Below are positions 1 to 8,604 of a stretch of DNA of 64,000 bases, piece after piece. The notes beneath the pieces were generated by a model that was not told where the DNA came from, made no database searches, and saw only the letters and a program-made list of their open reading frames with translations. The position numbers and the translations under genes are program-made. The stretch's first letter is position 1. Each line of letters opens with the position of its first letter. The DNA comes from WYZ-LMO2 sp040514265 (GTDB lineage: Archaea; Halobacteriota; Archaeoglobi; Archaeoglobales; Archaeoglobaceae): assembly GCA_040514265.1 (NCBI GenBank), contig JBEVCD010000025.1, positions 1 through 64,000 on the forward strand, read 5' to 3'.

Positions 1-1
1 T

Positions 2-871
2 ATCAATTCGACTATAAAAGGAGAGGTTTTACTTGATGGAGAAGTAGATGTTGGTTTTATTTGAGGATGTTGATATAAAAGAAGGTGCAGTGTTCGAAAA
101 AGAAAACAGAAAGTTTAGGGCGAAAAATGTATCTTTTAAGACAGTAACTATAGAAGGAGATTGTTAACCAAGCAGAAGTGGGAGAAGTATCCCTTGATGA
201 CGTTCTTATATCTGGTGATCTCGGATTCAAACATGTTTTTTCGCTCAATAAAGTATTTATAAGAGGGAAATGCAATCTTGAGCATGTAGAGGAAATAAGA
301 AAGAGTGTTACTTACCGTGACTCAGACGCGCATATTCTTACACTTGGAGACCCCAAAGATAAAAAACAAAAACTCTTATTGATAGAATTGGAGATCTTCA
401 GTCGGAAGAAAATATATATAGAAATGCAAAGGCGTCTTACGAAAAACTTGGCTGGAAAGAGATAGCTGATGAGTACTTCTATCGTGAAATGAGAGTAAGA
501 AGGAGGCAGAAAGATCTCGTTAGAAAAAACTTTTGAATGGCTTGTAGCGGATCTCACCTGCAGGTACGGGGTGGATTACTTAAGGCCAATACTACTGTAG
601 ATTATTGTCGTATTTTGTGTATCCACTTATCTACTACTTCGGTAAGGGTGTTGAAAATGCTAAATCCTTCTTGGACTATCTACATTTCAGCACTGCTACA
701 GCAACAACATTAGGATACGGAGATTTAAAACCTGCCCTTACTACAATCACTATACCTGGCACAGCAATTCAAATACTCTTCAGAATACTTGCAGCTGTAG
801 AAGCAATATTTGGAAGCTTTATGTGGGCAACATTTTTAGTTGTATTCTCAAGAAAGTTTATGAGATTATAA
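2..871 (+). pseudogene. Decayed pentapeptide-repeat ion channel gene (5' end outside window)
   Basis: The region only reads as one protein when the frame is changed repeatedly. Bases 2-61 (VLLDGEVDV), 48-164 (FEDVDIKEGAVF) and 163-350 (SLDDVLISGDLGFKHV) give beta-solenoid, pentapeptide-like text. Bases 375-533 give a helical linker (YRNAKASYEKLGWKEIADEY). Bases 532-597 give FEWLVADLTCRYGVDYLRP, followed by an in-frame TAG at 598-600. Bases 605-871 give a pore helix and selectivity filter (TATTLGYGDLKP) and a last transmembrane helix. This order matches archaeal pentapeptide-repeat proteins fused to a two-helix K+-channel-like pore. I count at least five frame changes plus one stop, too many for ordinary sequencing error. 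The segment is clearly more AT-rich than the rest of the window. Function is presumably lost, although the last 88 residues could still be expressed. Confidence 0.75.
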
Positions 872-874
872 AAA

Positions 875-952
875 TTAGCTAAGGAAGGGGGTTGCTACTT
901 CGCCATCGATTTCGACCCTTTCAATGCCTTGATCTCTTTCCAACTCCTTGAT
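875..952 (-). pseudogene. C-terminal relic of an unidentified minus-strand gene
   Basis: A 25-codon reading (KELERDQGIERVEIDGEV, then a TAA at 875-877) lies between the broken channel gene and RuBisCO. It is closed upstream by another stop at 953-955 and has no good start codon. The composition looks like the end of a real protein rather than random sequence, but the family cannot be named. It may be debris from the rearrangement that also damaged the neighbouring channel gene. Confidence is low. Confidence 0.3.
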
Positions 953-1001
953 TTATTTTTGTGAGATTATGTATACTAAACCGAAATCGAGGTTAAAAAA
1001 T

Positions 1002-2303
1002 CTAGATAGGTGTTTCGAACCCCCACTTTTCGAGAGCCCTTGCGAGCTCCGCGTGACTCTTTGCGTATTCCTCGAGCGGAATTCCGAGCTTTATCGCTTC
1101 GAGCGCTTGTCTGACAGCTCTAGCTCCAGACTTCGGACCATCCGGGTGCCCCATGACTCCGCCCCCTATCTGCAGCACTATATCCTCCCCGAGCGCGTCG
1201 ATCACTCCTCCGACGTTTCCCGGGTGGAGCCCTCCGGAGGAGACCGGCATGACAGCCTTTATGTGGTGGAAACTCTGGCTCAAGTGCACCTCGCTCTGCG
1301 GCTCGAACTTCTCCTCCCTTAGCACCCTCGCGAGCTGGACGACATCGAACTTCTTGCCTTCGAGCTTTCCGTAGCCCGCAGTGCCGATGTGAAGCTGGTC
1401 CACTCCGATTATTCGCAGAAGCTTGGCGAGAACGAACATCGAAATTCCGTGCTCGGGGTTTCGGGTAAAGGCTGCGTGCATAGCCCTGTGGGCGTGTATG
1501 GCTAAGTCGAGCTCCTCTGCAATGTCCCTGATGTATGTGAGCGAGCTCCACCCCACTATGACAACATCTACCATTATGTAGGGGTTCCCGAGCTCGGCTA
1601 CGAGTCTGGCTCTTTTCTCCATCTCCCTGACATCCGCCGTCACGTTGGCGAACCACGCCTTCCTTTCTCCGGTCTCACTTTCGACCTTCTCTATAACCTT
1701 CATTATCCTCTCCGCTCTTTCCTCGAACCTGCAGAAGCTCTGACTCGTCAGATTTTCGTCGTCCTTTACGTAGTCCAGCCCACCGCTCAGAAGCTCGTAT
1801 GCGAGTTTTTCTACCTCTTCTGCGGAGTATCCGACCTTCGGCTTCGCAACGGTTCCCACGATCGGTCTGTCGTAGACTTCGAATATCTTCCTGACGTCTC
1901 TTCCCTTCAGCGGTCCCTTGAACCCCTTCAGAAACCTCTCCGGCAGGTAGACGTCTTCCAGCCTCAGCGCAGCCACACGGCGCATGCCGAAGATGTTGCC
2001 AGCGATTCCAGCCAGCAAACCGGGAATGTTCGCCTCCTCGAAGAGCTCCACCGGATATGCTATCTTTACGATGTTGCCCCTGATTTCGAACACCTTGGCT
2101 GACAGCGATCGAACTCTCTCGACGTCGTACCAAGGATACAGCGTTGTCCAAGTTCCCGTGCTGCTCTCGGCAGCCACTCCGGCTGCTGCATCTTCCAAGC
2201 TGAAACCCTCCGCCGGCTTAATTCTAAAAACGGCAACGATGTCGTTTCGCCAGTCCGGTTCGTAGTTCAGGTCGATGTACTCCCGATACGCCTCCATGCT
2301 CAC
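1002..2303 (-). CDS. rbcL: Ribulose-1,5-bisphosphate carboxylase, form III (archaeal)
   Basis: This is a large-subunit-only RuBisCO of about 433 residues, the normal archaeal length. It converts ribulose-1,5-bisphosphate plus CO2 to two 3-phosphoglycerates; in Archaea this usually ends the AMP/ribose-bisphosphate salvage pathway. Catalytic residues are in place: first lysine in TVAKPK (about K154), the carbamylated lysine with its metal ligands in YVKDDEN (K180, D182, E183), histidines in AIHAHR (about 270-272), loop-6 lysine in GYGKLEG (about K313), and phosphate-binding SSGG and GGG near 355-382. The reading starts with GTG at 2303; an ATG two codons on (2297) is equally plausible. It diverges from cobY with only 41 bp between them. 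The MtnA-family gene at 7.5 kb resembles MtnA more than ribose-1,5-bisphosphate isomerase, so that partner may lie elsewhere. Confidence 0.96.
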   Translation of the reverse strand: MSMEAYREYIDLNYEPDWRNDIVAVFRIKPAEGFSLEDAAAGVAAESSTGTWTTLYPWYDVERVRSLSAKVFEIRGNIVKIAYPVELFEEANIPGLLAGIAGNIFGMRRVAALRLEDVYLPERFLKGFKGPLKGRDVRKIFEVYDRPIVGTVAKPKVGYSAEEVEKLAYELLSGGLDYVKDDENLTSQSFCRFEERAERIMKVIEKVESETGERKAWFANVTADVREMEKRARLVAELGNPYIMVDVVIVGWSSLTYIRDIAEELDLAIHAHRAMHAAFTRNPEHGISMFVLAKLLRIIGVDQLHIGTAGYGKLEGKKFDVVQLARVLREEKFEPQSEVHLSQSFHHIKAVMPVSSGGLHPGNVGGVIDALGEDIVLQIGGGVMGHPDGPKSGARAVRQALEAIKLGIPLEEYAKSHAELARALEKWGFETPI

Positions 2304-2344
2304 AATCGCTGCAACTTTAAAATAACTTTGCCGCCACTTTCTTC

Positions 2345-2896
2345 GTGCTCTCGCTGCTGATGTGCGGCGGGGAGGGGAGCAGACTTAAAGCCGGTGAGAA
2401 ACCCCTCTTCGTCGTCTGCGGGAAGAGGCTCGTCGACCACTCCCTCGAAGAGCTTGCGGACTTTGAAGTTGTCGCCGTGACGTCGCCTAAGTGTCCGAAA
2501 ACGGAGAAGTATCTGCGAAGCCTCGGCGTAGAGGTTTACAGAGCCCGTGGTTCGGGTTTCGTGGAGGACTACGTCGAAGCCTGCCGGAGTCTTCAGATTC
2601 GTGAGCCTGTGCTGATAGTCTCGGCTGATCTGGTGTACATAAGGAGGGGGCTGCTAAAGGAGGTCGCGAGCTTCTACGCTTCAACTCGCAAACCAGCTCT
2701 CTGCGTTTTGGCTGGCGGAAAGCCCGTCGGTATAAACGTCGTTCACGCCGCCATGCTCGACTCGGCGCAGGAGGAGGACATATTTATAATCTCCGAGCGA
2801 GACGTCGTAAACGTAAACACCTTGGATGATGCGAGGAGAGCTGAAGCCCTATGGATGTCTACGAGGAGCGCCGGAGACGGCTCATGGAGAGGCTGA
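2345..2896 (+). CDS. cobY: Adenosylcobinamide-phosphate guanylyltransferase (archaeal CobY type)
   Basis: CobY transfers GMP from GTP to adenosylcobinamide phosphate in cobalamin assembly and salvage; it is the archaeal, non-homologous replacement of bacterial CobU. The 183-residue protein opens with the nucleotidyltransferase signature LMCGGEGSRL followed by EKPLF, and has the VSADLVYI metal-site strand near residue 93. The start is a GTG at 2345. The last 46 bp overlap the downstream methyltransferase gene, and cobS follows, so cobY-pcm-cobS is one tightly packed operon. That cobS catalyses the next pathway step supports the assignment. Confidence 0.9.
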   Translation: MLSLLMCGGEGSRLKAGEKPLFVVCGKRLVDHSLEELADFEVVAVTSPKCPKTEKYLRSLGVEVYRARGSGFVEDYVEACRSLQIREPVLIVSADLVYIRRGLLKEVASFYASTRKPALCVLAGGKPVGINVVHAAMLDSAQEEDIFIISERDVVNVNTLDDARRAEALWMSTRSAGDGSWRG

Positions 2897-3504
2897 GGCA
2901 GGAGCTGAACCTCAGCGAGAAGGTTTACAGAGCTATGCTCAGGGTTCCGCGCCACCTCTTCGTCCCCCTGCGCTACCGCGAGGAAGCATACATCGACACG
3001 CCGCTCCCCATAGGCTACGGACAGACGGTCAGCGCGCCGCACATGGTAGCGATAATGTGCGAACTCCTCGACCTGAAGGAGGGCGAGAAGGTTCTCGAAG
3101 TGGGAACCGGCTGCGGATACCACGCAGCCGTCGTGGCTGAGATAGTCGGGAAGAACGGGAAAGTCGTGTCGATAGAGCGCATACCGGAACTTGCGGAAAT
3201 GGCGAAGACGAACCTCAAAGCCTTGGGCTACGACAACGTCATCGTCGTAGTCGGCGATGGGAGCAAGGGATACGAACCCGAAGCGCCTTACGACAAGATA
3301 TACGTTACGGCAGCCGCTCCAGATATTCCGAAACCGCTGGTGGAGCAGCTCAAGCCGGGAGGGAAGATGGTCATACCCGTGGGCGATGCTGTGCAGTATC
3401 TCTACGTCGTGGAGAAGGGCGAGGACGGAAGGGTGAGGAAGTGGAACTGGGGAAGCGTCCGCTTCGTTCCACTCGTCGGCGAGTATGGCTTTAAGGAGTA
3501 TTAG
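2851..3504 (+). CDS. pcm: Protein-L-isoaspartate O-methyltransferase
   Basis: This enzyme methylates isoaspartyl residues that form spontaneously in proteins, starting their repair; it is common in hyperthermophiles. The 217-residue protein has the family's typical N-terminal helix (VPRHLFVP), the substrate loop PIGYGQTVSAPHMV near residue 55, SAM motif I VLEVGTGCGYHAA near residue 80 and motif post-I VSIERI. It overlaps cobY by 46 bp upstream and cobS by 20 bp downstream, so translation is probably coupled. There is no obvious functional link to cobamide synthesis. Confidence 0.95.
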   Translation: MDVYEERRRRLMERLRQELNLSEKVYRAMLRVPRHLFVPLRYREEAYIDTPLPIGYGQTVSAPHMVAIMCELLDLKEGEKVLEVGTGCGYHAAVVAEIVGKNGKVVSIERIPELAEMAKTNLKALGYDNVIVVVGDGSKGYEPEAPYDKIYVTAAAPDIPKPLVEQLKPGGKMVIPVGDAVQYLYVVEKGEDGRVRKWNWGSVRFVPLVGEYGFKEY

Positions 3505-4141
3505 GTCTGCCATCTCCTTTTTGACAACGATACCAGCCGGCGGCGACCTTGAAAGCTTCGCGAAAAACCTCTGGCTGATGCCGTATGTCGGACTCCTTTT
3601 GGGCGCTCTGATCTCGCTACCGCTCTTTATCGATCCAGTACTCTGCGTAATCGCCTACGTCGCGCTCGAAGGCATAAACCACATCGACGGACTCGCGGAC
3701 TTCGGCGACAGCTGCTTCGCTCCCCGCGAGAGGAAGAGGGAGGCGCTAAAGGACACCAGAATCGGAGCAGGAGGTGTTGCATTCGTCGCTGTCTACTTCG
3801 CCATTCTTACACACTCATTCGAGCACGTGAAAGTTCTTGACATCGTCTTCGCGCAGTTTGCGGCGAAGTTCTCGATGCTGCTCATGCTGACGTTCGCGAA
3901 ACCAGCCTGGCAGGGAATAGCTTCGGAACTCATGAAACACGCTAGGAAGAGGGACGTTTTAGCAGGGATTATTCCGGTAGCTGTTGCCCTGAATTATGCT
4001 CCTTTTCTGGTAATCTCCGCCTTAGTCGCCTTCGTCATGGTAAGGTACGGGAAGAAGAACTTCGACGGAGTAAGCGGAGACCTCGCCGGCGCTGCGAACT
4101 GTATCACCTTCGCATCGTGTCTCCTCGCAGCTTCGCTATGA
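3485..4141 (+). CDS. cobS: Adenosylcobinamide-GDP ribazoletransferase (cobalamin synthase)
   Basis: CobS joins adenosylcobinamide-GDP to alpha-ribazole (phosphate), the final assembly step of cobalamin, in the membrane. The 218-residue protein is mostly hydrophobic, with about six predicted membrane spans, and carries the family's acidic signature EGINHIDGLADFGD near residue 62 and RIGAGGVAFV near residue 93. It overlaps pcm by 20 bp and converges on the RNA methyltransferase gene, overlapping its 3' end by 38 bp. It completes the cobY-pcm-cobS operon. Confidence 0.92.
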   Translation: MALRSIRSAISFLTTIPAGGDLESFAKNLWLMPYVGLLLGALISLPLFIDPVLCVIAYVALEGINHIDGLADFGDSCFAPRERKREALKDTRIGAGGVAFVAVYFAILTHSFEHVKVLDIVFAQFAAKFSMLLMLTFAKPAWQGIASELMKHARKRDVLAGIIPVAVALNYAPFLVISALVAFVMVRYGKKNFDGVSGDLAGAANCITFASCLLAASL

Positions 4142-5414
4142 AGAAGCCCGCAGTTCTGTGTCTGTGCGGAAAGCTCCTCACAACCTTATCCCAGTCCTCG
4201 AACTTGAACCCCCTGAACTCCCTTATCCCCCTCGAAAATGGGCTGTCTACCCGCACAACATCGAAGCCGCTTACCTGCATCTCGTTCTCTTCGACCATTA
4301 TAGAGCACGTGGAGTAAACAACCTCTTCGGCGCACCTCAAGGCGTTCAGCAGCAGCCGCCTTTGAACCCTGAGCGTCGACTCGAACTTGGCTGCGTCGAA
4401 GCTCCACTTCACGTTCGGGTGGAGGTGTATGCTGCCCGTGGACGAGCAGGGGACGTCGGCTAGGGCTTTGTCGGCATCTACCCTAATTCTGCAGCCGTCT
4501 GCAAGTCTGACTTCGACGTTCTTAACTCCGAGCTGCTTGAGTTTAGCCCTCATCCTCCGAACTCTCTCCTCTGAAATGTCTACCGCCACGATCTTCCCCT
4601 CGTTCATCATCATCGCCGCCATGTGACTCGTCTTTATCCCTGGAGCAGCTGCGAGGTCCAAAACCGTGTCTCCTGGCTCGGGGTTGAGGACGTGACTTAC
4701 GTAGCAGGATGCGAGATCCTGGATTACGTACTTCCCCTTCGAGTGCCATTCGAGCGCCGCCGGGTGCTTCTCGAAGGAGACTACTTCAAAAACCTCGTCG
4801 AGAAACGTCTCCCTGAGCTCCACGCCGTTCTTTTCGAGGTAACCGACGACGCTCTCGATACTGGCTTTCAGCTCGTTGACCCTGATGTAAGTCGTGGGCA
4901 CATCGTTGTTAGCCCTCAGAAGCTCTATCGCCTCTTCCCCCAGCAAGTCCATCGCGTATCTGACGAACCACTCTGGGTGGAAGTGCTCGAAGGCTAACCT
5001 CTCAACTTCGCCGAGCGACTCGAAGTCGATCTCGACATCTTCAGCCCTCCTGAGTATCGCGTTGACGAGCTTAGCCTTCCCGAACTTCTTCGCTATTCTC
5101 ACGGCGGAATCCGTGGCTAGAGCTGGGTGAACACCCTTGAACTTCATCTCGTAAACCGCCACGCGAAGGAGGTTTCTCGTGAACGAGTCCAGCTCCTCGA
5201 AGTTGTGCGATGCCTTGCTGAGGATGTAGTCGATCGCGTTCAGACGCTTAACGGTCTCCATCGCGTAGGCGTGGACACTGCTCCTTATCTTGTAGTCCTC
5301 TATTTTCAGCCTGCTCAGGGCGGTCTTTACGGAGACACCCTTCTCTTCGACCTCCTTGAGAACCCTCGCCGCGACCTCCTGGTTTACAATACCACCATCT
5401 GGGCGTGCGGACAT
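4104..5414 (-). CDS. NOL1/NOP2/Sun-family RNA cytosine-5 methyltransferase with NusB-like domain
   Basis: The protein has an N-terminal all-helical NusB/RsmB-like domain (about residues 10-145) and a C-terminal SAM-dependent m5C methyltransferase domain. SAM motif I is DLAAAPGIKTSHMA. The two family cysteines are in DVPCSSTGS (motif IV) and YSTCSIM (motif VI), so the double-cysteine mechanism is intact. The open frame continues upstream to 5771, but that part is the shadow of the DUF424 gene. I place the start at ATG 5414, which gives 436 residues, the usual size, and a 31-bp overlap with DUF424. The target is rRNA or tRNA and cannot be told from sequence. Confidence 0.88.
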   Translation of the reverse strand: MSARPDGGIVNQEVAARVLKEVEEKGVSVKTALSRLKIEDYKIRSSVHAYAMETVKRLNAIDYILSKASHNFEELDSFTRNLLRVAVYEMKFKGVHPALATDSAVRIAKKFGKAKLVNAILRRAEDVEIDFESLGEVERLAFEHFHPEWFVRYAMDLLGEEAIELLRANNDVPTTYIRVNELKASIESVVGYLEKNGVELRETFLDEVFEVVSFEKHPAALEWHSKGKYVIQDLASCYVSHVLNPEPGDTVLDLAAAPGIKTSHMAAMMMNEGKIVAVDISEERVRRMRAKLKQLGVKNVEVRLADGCRIRVDADKALADVPCSSTGSIHLHPNVKWSFDAAKFESTLRVQRRLLLNALRCAEEVVYSTCSIMVEENEMQVSGFDVVRVDSPFSRGIREFRGFKFEDWDKVVRSFPHRHRTAGFFIAKLRGDTMRR

Positions 5415-5677
5415 TCGCCTATGTATAGGACCTTGTCCCTGTCGATTATGCCTATCCTTATCGCGAGCTCTACTGCTCTCTTTCCGGTTATGTTCGCTAT
5501 CGTGGCGTTTCTCAGAGCTCTCTTGACTTCTTCCTCCCCGAACTCTTCTGTTCCGTAGAATTCCTCGCTCACCTCTATCTTCAAATCCCCCTCTCTGAAG
5601 GTCCTGCCGACTATGTCCGAGTCGCATACGGCTACCAGTATCTCTCCCCTGACCCGGTATACCTTCATCCGGAACAT
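5384..5677 (-). CDS. DUF424 family protein
   Basis: This is a 97-residue archaeal protein of the DUF424 family, ending in GECPHAQMVVL. The family is widespread in Euryarchaeota and usually lies next to translation genes; its biochemical role is unknown. Here it sits between aIF2-beta (whose stop touches its start) and the m5C methyltransferase (31-bp overlap), implying one co-transcribed unit concerned with translation. No signal peptide or metal site is seen beyond the lone Cys-Pro-His near the C-terminus. Confidence 0.8.
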   Translation of the reverse strand: MFRMKVYRVRGEILVAVCDSDIVGRTFREGDLKIEVSEEFYGTEEFGEEEVKRALRNATIANITGKRAVELAIRIGIIDRDKVLYIGECPHAQMVVL

Positions 5678-6099
5678 CAGATACTTCTAACCGGATGCTT
5701 GGCACCGCAAGCCAGGCAGCGGAGCATGAGAACCCTTTCCTCTCTGACGAACTCCGTGTCCGGAGCTCCACACTCTTTGCAAAGCACGTACAACTTGACG
5801 TAGTCGTTTATCTCCTTCTGTATCTCCTCCTCGCTGAACCTGCCCTGCAGTATCAGCCTCCCGCTGTCGATCACGCCAGCCGTTCCGAGGGACTTCACGA
5901 GGTACTTGTAGAGGTGCTCCTCCTTCCTGTTGAGCGTTTTCGCTATCTGCGAGAAGTTCTTTATCGTCGTTTTCGCACCCTCCCTTATCACGCTGACCTT
6001 CGGTATCTCGAACCTCTCTCTCCTCGTTACTTCTCCTCTCTTCTCGAGTTCCCTAAAGGCTCTTTCAAGGAGCTCCTCGTAACTCATCATCCTAGCCAC
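5677..6099 (-). CDS. Translation initiation factor 2, beta subunit
   Basis: aIF2-beta is part of the heterotrimer that brings initiator tRNA to the small ribosomal subunit. The 140-residue protein has the N-terminal helix, the central alpha-beta domain (KVSVIREGAKTTIKNF, then LYKYLVKSLGTAG) and a C-terminal zinc ribbon (CKEC and CLAC, about residues 109-133). Length and architecture are normal. The start is uncertain by four residues (MARMMSYEEL; ATG at 6099 or 6087). It is the first gene of the operon with DUF424 and the methyltransferase. Confidence 0.95.
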   Translation of the reverse strand: MARMMSYEELLERAFRELEKRGEVTRRERFEIPKVSVIREGAKTTIKNFSQIAKTLNRKEEHLYKYLVKSLGTAGVIDSGRLILQGRFSEEEIQKEINDYVKLYVLCKECGAPDTEFVREERVLMLRCLACGAKHPVRSI

Positions 6100-6139
6100 T
6101 ACGCCTTAAAGATATAAAAACGGTTCGCATACGGCAGCA

Positions 6140-6922
6140 GTGCTCCCGCTGCTGATACCGCTGCTGTTCAGCGCCCACCAGCTCCTGGTGAGAGCAGGGA
6201 GGGGAGAAGTTAGTGGAGGAGTCTATCTGAGCCTCCTGGTCTCCACAATTCTGCTGTCGCCGTCCTTGCTAAAACCGACGCTCGAACCGACCTTTCTCTC
6301 GACGATGTCGCTGGCTGGAATTCTGCACTTCTTAATCGCCAGAACGTGCTTTTACCACGCCATAAGCCGCGTTGGTGCAAACGTCGCAGCCTCGATCTCG
6401 TCGACGCGAATATTCTTCGCGATCCTCTTTGGTTTAGCTCTCGGCGAGGAGCTAACGGCGAAGGTTGCAGCCATGACTCTACTGATCTTTGCCGGAATAT
6501 TCTTGCTCTACGAACCCGGCAAGAAGAACTTGGTCGGAATGTCTCTCGCCCTTCTCACTGCCGTCTTCTCGGCTGCGTCGTCATTCGTCGTCAAGCTCGG
6601 GTTGAAGTTCGATGCCAACCCCATCTTCGGAACTTTTCTGGGGTTTGCAGTGTCGACGGCTTTACTCACTCCATTTTATGCGAGAAAAGAGAGTTCGTGG
6701 CATTTTGCAGCGGCTGGGGTTGTGGTAGCTGTAGCGCACGTCGTCCGCTACGTTTCACTCGAAACGTATCCGATTGTTATCGTCGAGCCCATCACTGCCA
6801 GCTACCCACTCTTCACGATCATCCTCTCCTACGTTTTCCTGAGGGACAGGGAAGTCTTCTCTACCAAGCTCGTAGTTGGAGCTATCCTCGTCTTCACCGG
6901 TCTGCTGCTTTACTTTGTCTGA
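6140..6922 (+). CDS. EamA-family (drug/metabolite superfamily) transporter
   Basis: A 260-residue, almost wholly hydrophobic protein with about ten predicted membrane spans in two internally similar halves of EamA type. The second half ends with the typical VEPITASYPLFTIILSYVFL segment followed by GAILVFTGLLL. Substrates of such carriers range from amino acids to nucleosides and cannot be inferred here. It starts with GTG at 6140, diverging from aIF2-beta by 40 bp. Its 3' end overlaps the CDP-alcohol phosphotransferase gene by 29 bp on the other strand. Confidence 0.85.
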   Translation: MLPLLIPLLFSAHQLLVRAGRGEVSGGVYLSLLVSTILLSPSLLKPTLEPTFLSTMSLAGILHFLIARTCFYHAISRVGANVAASISSTRIFFAILFGLALGEELTAKVAAMTLLIFAGIFLLYEPGKKNLVGMSLALLTAVFSAASSFVVKLGLKFDANPIFGTFLGFAVSTALLTPFYARKESSWHFAAAGVVVAVAHVVRYVSLETYPIVIVEPITASYPLFTIILSYVFLRDREVFSTKLVVGAILVFTGLLLYFV

Positions 6923-7454
6923 AAGTGTAGACTATGCGCTGAAGCGCTGTAACGTGGCTGAGGACAGCTACGACAGCTATCGCCGCGTAGGCGTTCGTGG
7001 GGAGCCCGATCGCTATCAGTATCATCCTCTCCCCCCTCTCAGCTATACCGACATCGCAGCGCGGCAGAAACTTTTCAGCCCTGGCTCTGGTATAGCTCAC
7101 CATCAGTGCCCCCGCCATGGCGACGGTAGACAAAAGCCAGTCGACCTTCGCCGCTAAAGCGAGGAACACCGCTATGTCGACATACCTGTCGAGGACGCTG
7201 TCGAGGAAGCCTCCAAATTCCGTGACCATCCCTCCAAACCTTGCTACCGCTCCGTCGAGAGCATCGAAAAACCCGCTCAGCAACAGAAGTACGGCGGCAA
7301 CAGCGAAGTTCTCCACAAGCACCGCGTAGGCTGCGAGAAGACCAGTGCTGAGACCGACGAAGCTCAGATGGTTCGGTTTTATGCCGGATCTTACGAGCTT
7401 CAGTGCCAGAGGTTTCATAAACTCGTTCGCCGCTGGTTTTACCTTGCTCAGCAT
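6894..7454 (-). CDS. CDP-alcohol phosphotransferase (archaetidylinositol-phosphate synthase-like)
   Basis: An integral membrane enzyme that joins a CDP-activated lipid or polyol to an alcohol. It carries the full family signature: DALDGAVAR followed by GGFLDSVLDRYVD, supplying the four metal-binding aspartates (about residues 59-84). Length is 186 residues with about six membrane spans. I chose ATG 7454 (MLSKVKPAAN) because upstream sequence is not family-like and would run into the divergent mtnA gene. Similarity in style to archaetidylinositol-phosphate synthases is inferred; other CDP-alcohol acceptors are possible. A second member lies at 32.2 kb. Confidence 0.85.
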   Translation of the reverse strand: MLSKVKPAANEFMKPLALKLVRSGIKPNHLSFVGLSTGLLAAYAVLVENFAVAAVLLLLSGFFDALDGAVARFGGMVTEFGGFLDSVLDRYVDIAVFLALAAKVDWLLSTVAMAGALMVSYTRARAEKFLPRCDVGIAERGERMILIAIGLPTNAYAAIAVVAVLSHVTALQRIVYTFRQSKAADR

Positions 7455-7524
7455 GCGAAAGAACCTTAATTCGCAAACATAAAGGGGTTGCGAAAGCATT
7501 TTTGACCGGAAGCCAAGCGGCGCT

Positions 7525-8550
7525 ATGCGGACGATATACTGGGAAGACGGCGTGTGCCTCATAGATCAGACTAAGCTACCGGAGAACTTCGAGATAATCC
7601 GCTGCAGGAAAGTTTCCGAACTCGCCGACGCGATAAAAAGACTCGCAATCAGAGGCGCGCCAGCACTCGAAGCTGCCGGAGCCTACGGAATCGCGCTGGC
7701 TGCGCACGAGAGAAACTTCGGCAGCGTCGAGGAGATGAAGGAGTACCTGAAAAGAGCCGCCGAGCTCCTCGCATCAACCCGACCGACGGCGGTGAACCTG
7801 TTCGTCGGAATAGAGAGAGCTCTTAAGGCTGCACTCAGAGGCGAGAGCGTCGAGGAAGTTCGCGAACTCGCTCTGAGCGAAGCGGAAAGAGTAGCTGAAG
7901 AGGACGTTGCAAGGAACAAGAAGATCGGGGAGCACGGCGCTAAGCTGCTCGAAGACGGCGACGTCGTGCTGACTTACTGCAACACCGGAAGACTCGCCAC
8001 AGTCGACTGGGGGACGGCGCTGGGCATCGTCAGAACTGCTGTGCTCGAACAGGGGAAAGACATCAGAGTCGTGGCGTGTGAAACCAGACCGCTCAATCAG
8101 GGCTCCCGTCTCACCTGCTGGGAGCTGATGCAGGACGGAATAGAAGTAACGCTTATAGCGGACAACATGGTAGGCGTGGTGATGCGAAAGGGTATGGTTA
8201 ACAAGGTCATCGTGGGTGCCGACAGGATAGTAAAAAACGCCGTTTTCAACAAGGTAGGAACCTACACCGTAGCCGTAGTTGCGAGGGAACATCGAGTGCC
8301 CTTCTACGTCGCAGCCCCGCTGACGACTTTCGACTGGGAGAAGGAAGAGAAGGATGTTGTGGTCGAGGAAAGGGCTGCGGAGGAGCTGATATACTGCGGT
8401 AACAGGCTGCTGGCACCGAGGGATGTGAAGGTGTTCAATCCAGCCTTTGACGCAACACCTCTCGAATACGTTACCGCTATAGTTACCGAGAGAGGTGTAA
8501 TCGAACCGCCCTACGATTCGAACGTCCCGAAGTTCCTCGAAGCTCCGTGA
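7525..8550 (+). CDS. mtnA: S-methyl-5-thioribose-1-phosphate isomerase (eIF2B-like family)
   Basis: This 341-residue protein belongs to the eIF2B/MtnA/ribose-bisphosphate isomerase family. MtnA-type features are LIDQTKLPE near the N-terminus, RGAPALEAAGAYG (about residues 48-60), the catalytic cysteine in LTYCNTG, the catalytic aspartate in VGADRIVKN, and the end motif NPAFDATPLEYV. MtnA isomerises methylthioribose-1-phosphate in methionine salvage. In Archaea this family also uses related pentose phosphates, so a role in feeding RuBisCO is conceivable, but the text is closer to MtnA. It diverges from the CDP-alcohol phosphotransferase with a 70-bp spacer. Confidence 0.88.
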   Translation: MRTIYWEDGVCLIDQTKLPENFEIIRCRKVSELADAIKRLAIRGAPALEAAGAYGIALAAHERNFGSVEEMKEYLKRAAELLASTRPTAVNLFVGIERALKAALRGESVEEVRELALSEAERVAEEDVARNKKIGEHGAKLLEDGDVVLTYCNTGRLATVDWGTALGIVRTAVLEQGKDIRVVACETRPLNQGSRLTCWELMQDGIEVTLIADNMVGVVMRKGMVNKVIVGADRIVKNAVFNKVGTYTVAVVAREHRVPFYVAAPLTTFDWEKEEKDVVVEERAAEELIYCGNRLLAPRDVKVFNPAFDATPLEYVTAIVTERGVIEPPYDSNVPKFLEAP

Positions 8551-8604
8551 TTCGAAAATTTCGATATCTTTATTAACTTCTCTCCCGGGACTCTGCCGAT
8601 TGCT

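Noticed and set aside
1120..1656. Long open frames antisense or out of frame inside RuBisCO (also 1675-2151 and 948-1322)
   Set aside because: Composition is the high-GC shadow of rbcL; no family motif, no ribosome site, and the real frame has all catalytic residues.
2743..3513. 256-codon minus-strand frame across cobY and pcm
   Set aside because: Opposite-strand shadow of two clearly recognised, motif-complete genes.
7525..8550. Ribose-1,5-bisphosphate isomerase partner of RuBisCO
   Set aside because: Motifs (LIDQTKLP, NPAFDATP, 341 residues) fit methylthioribose-1-phosphate isomerase better; only biochemistry could settle residual doubt.
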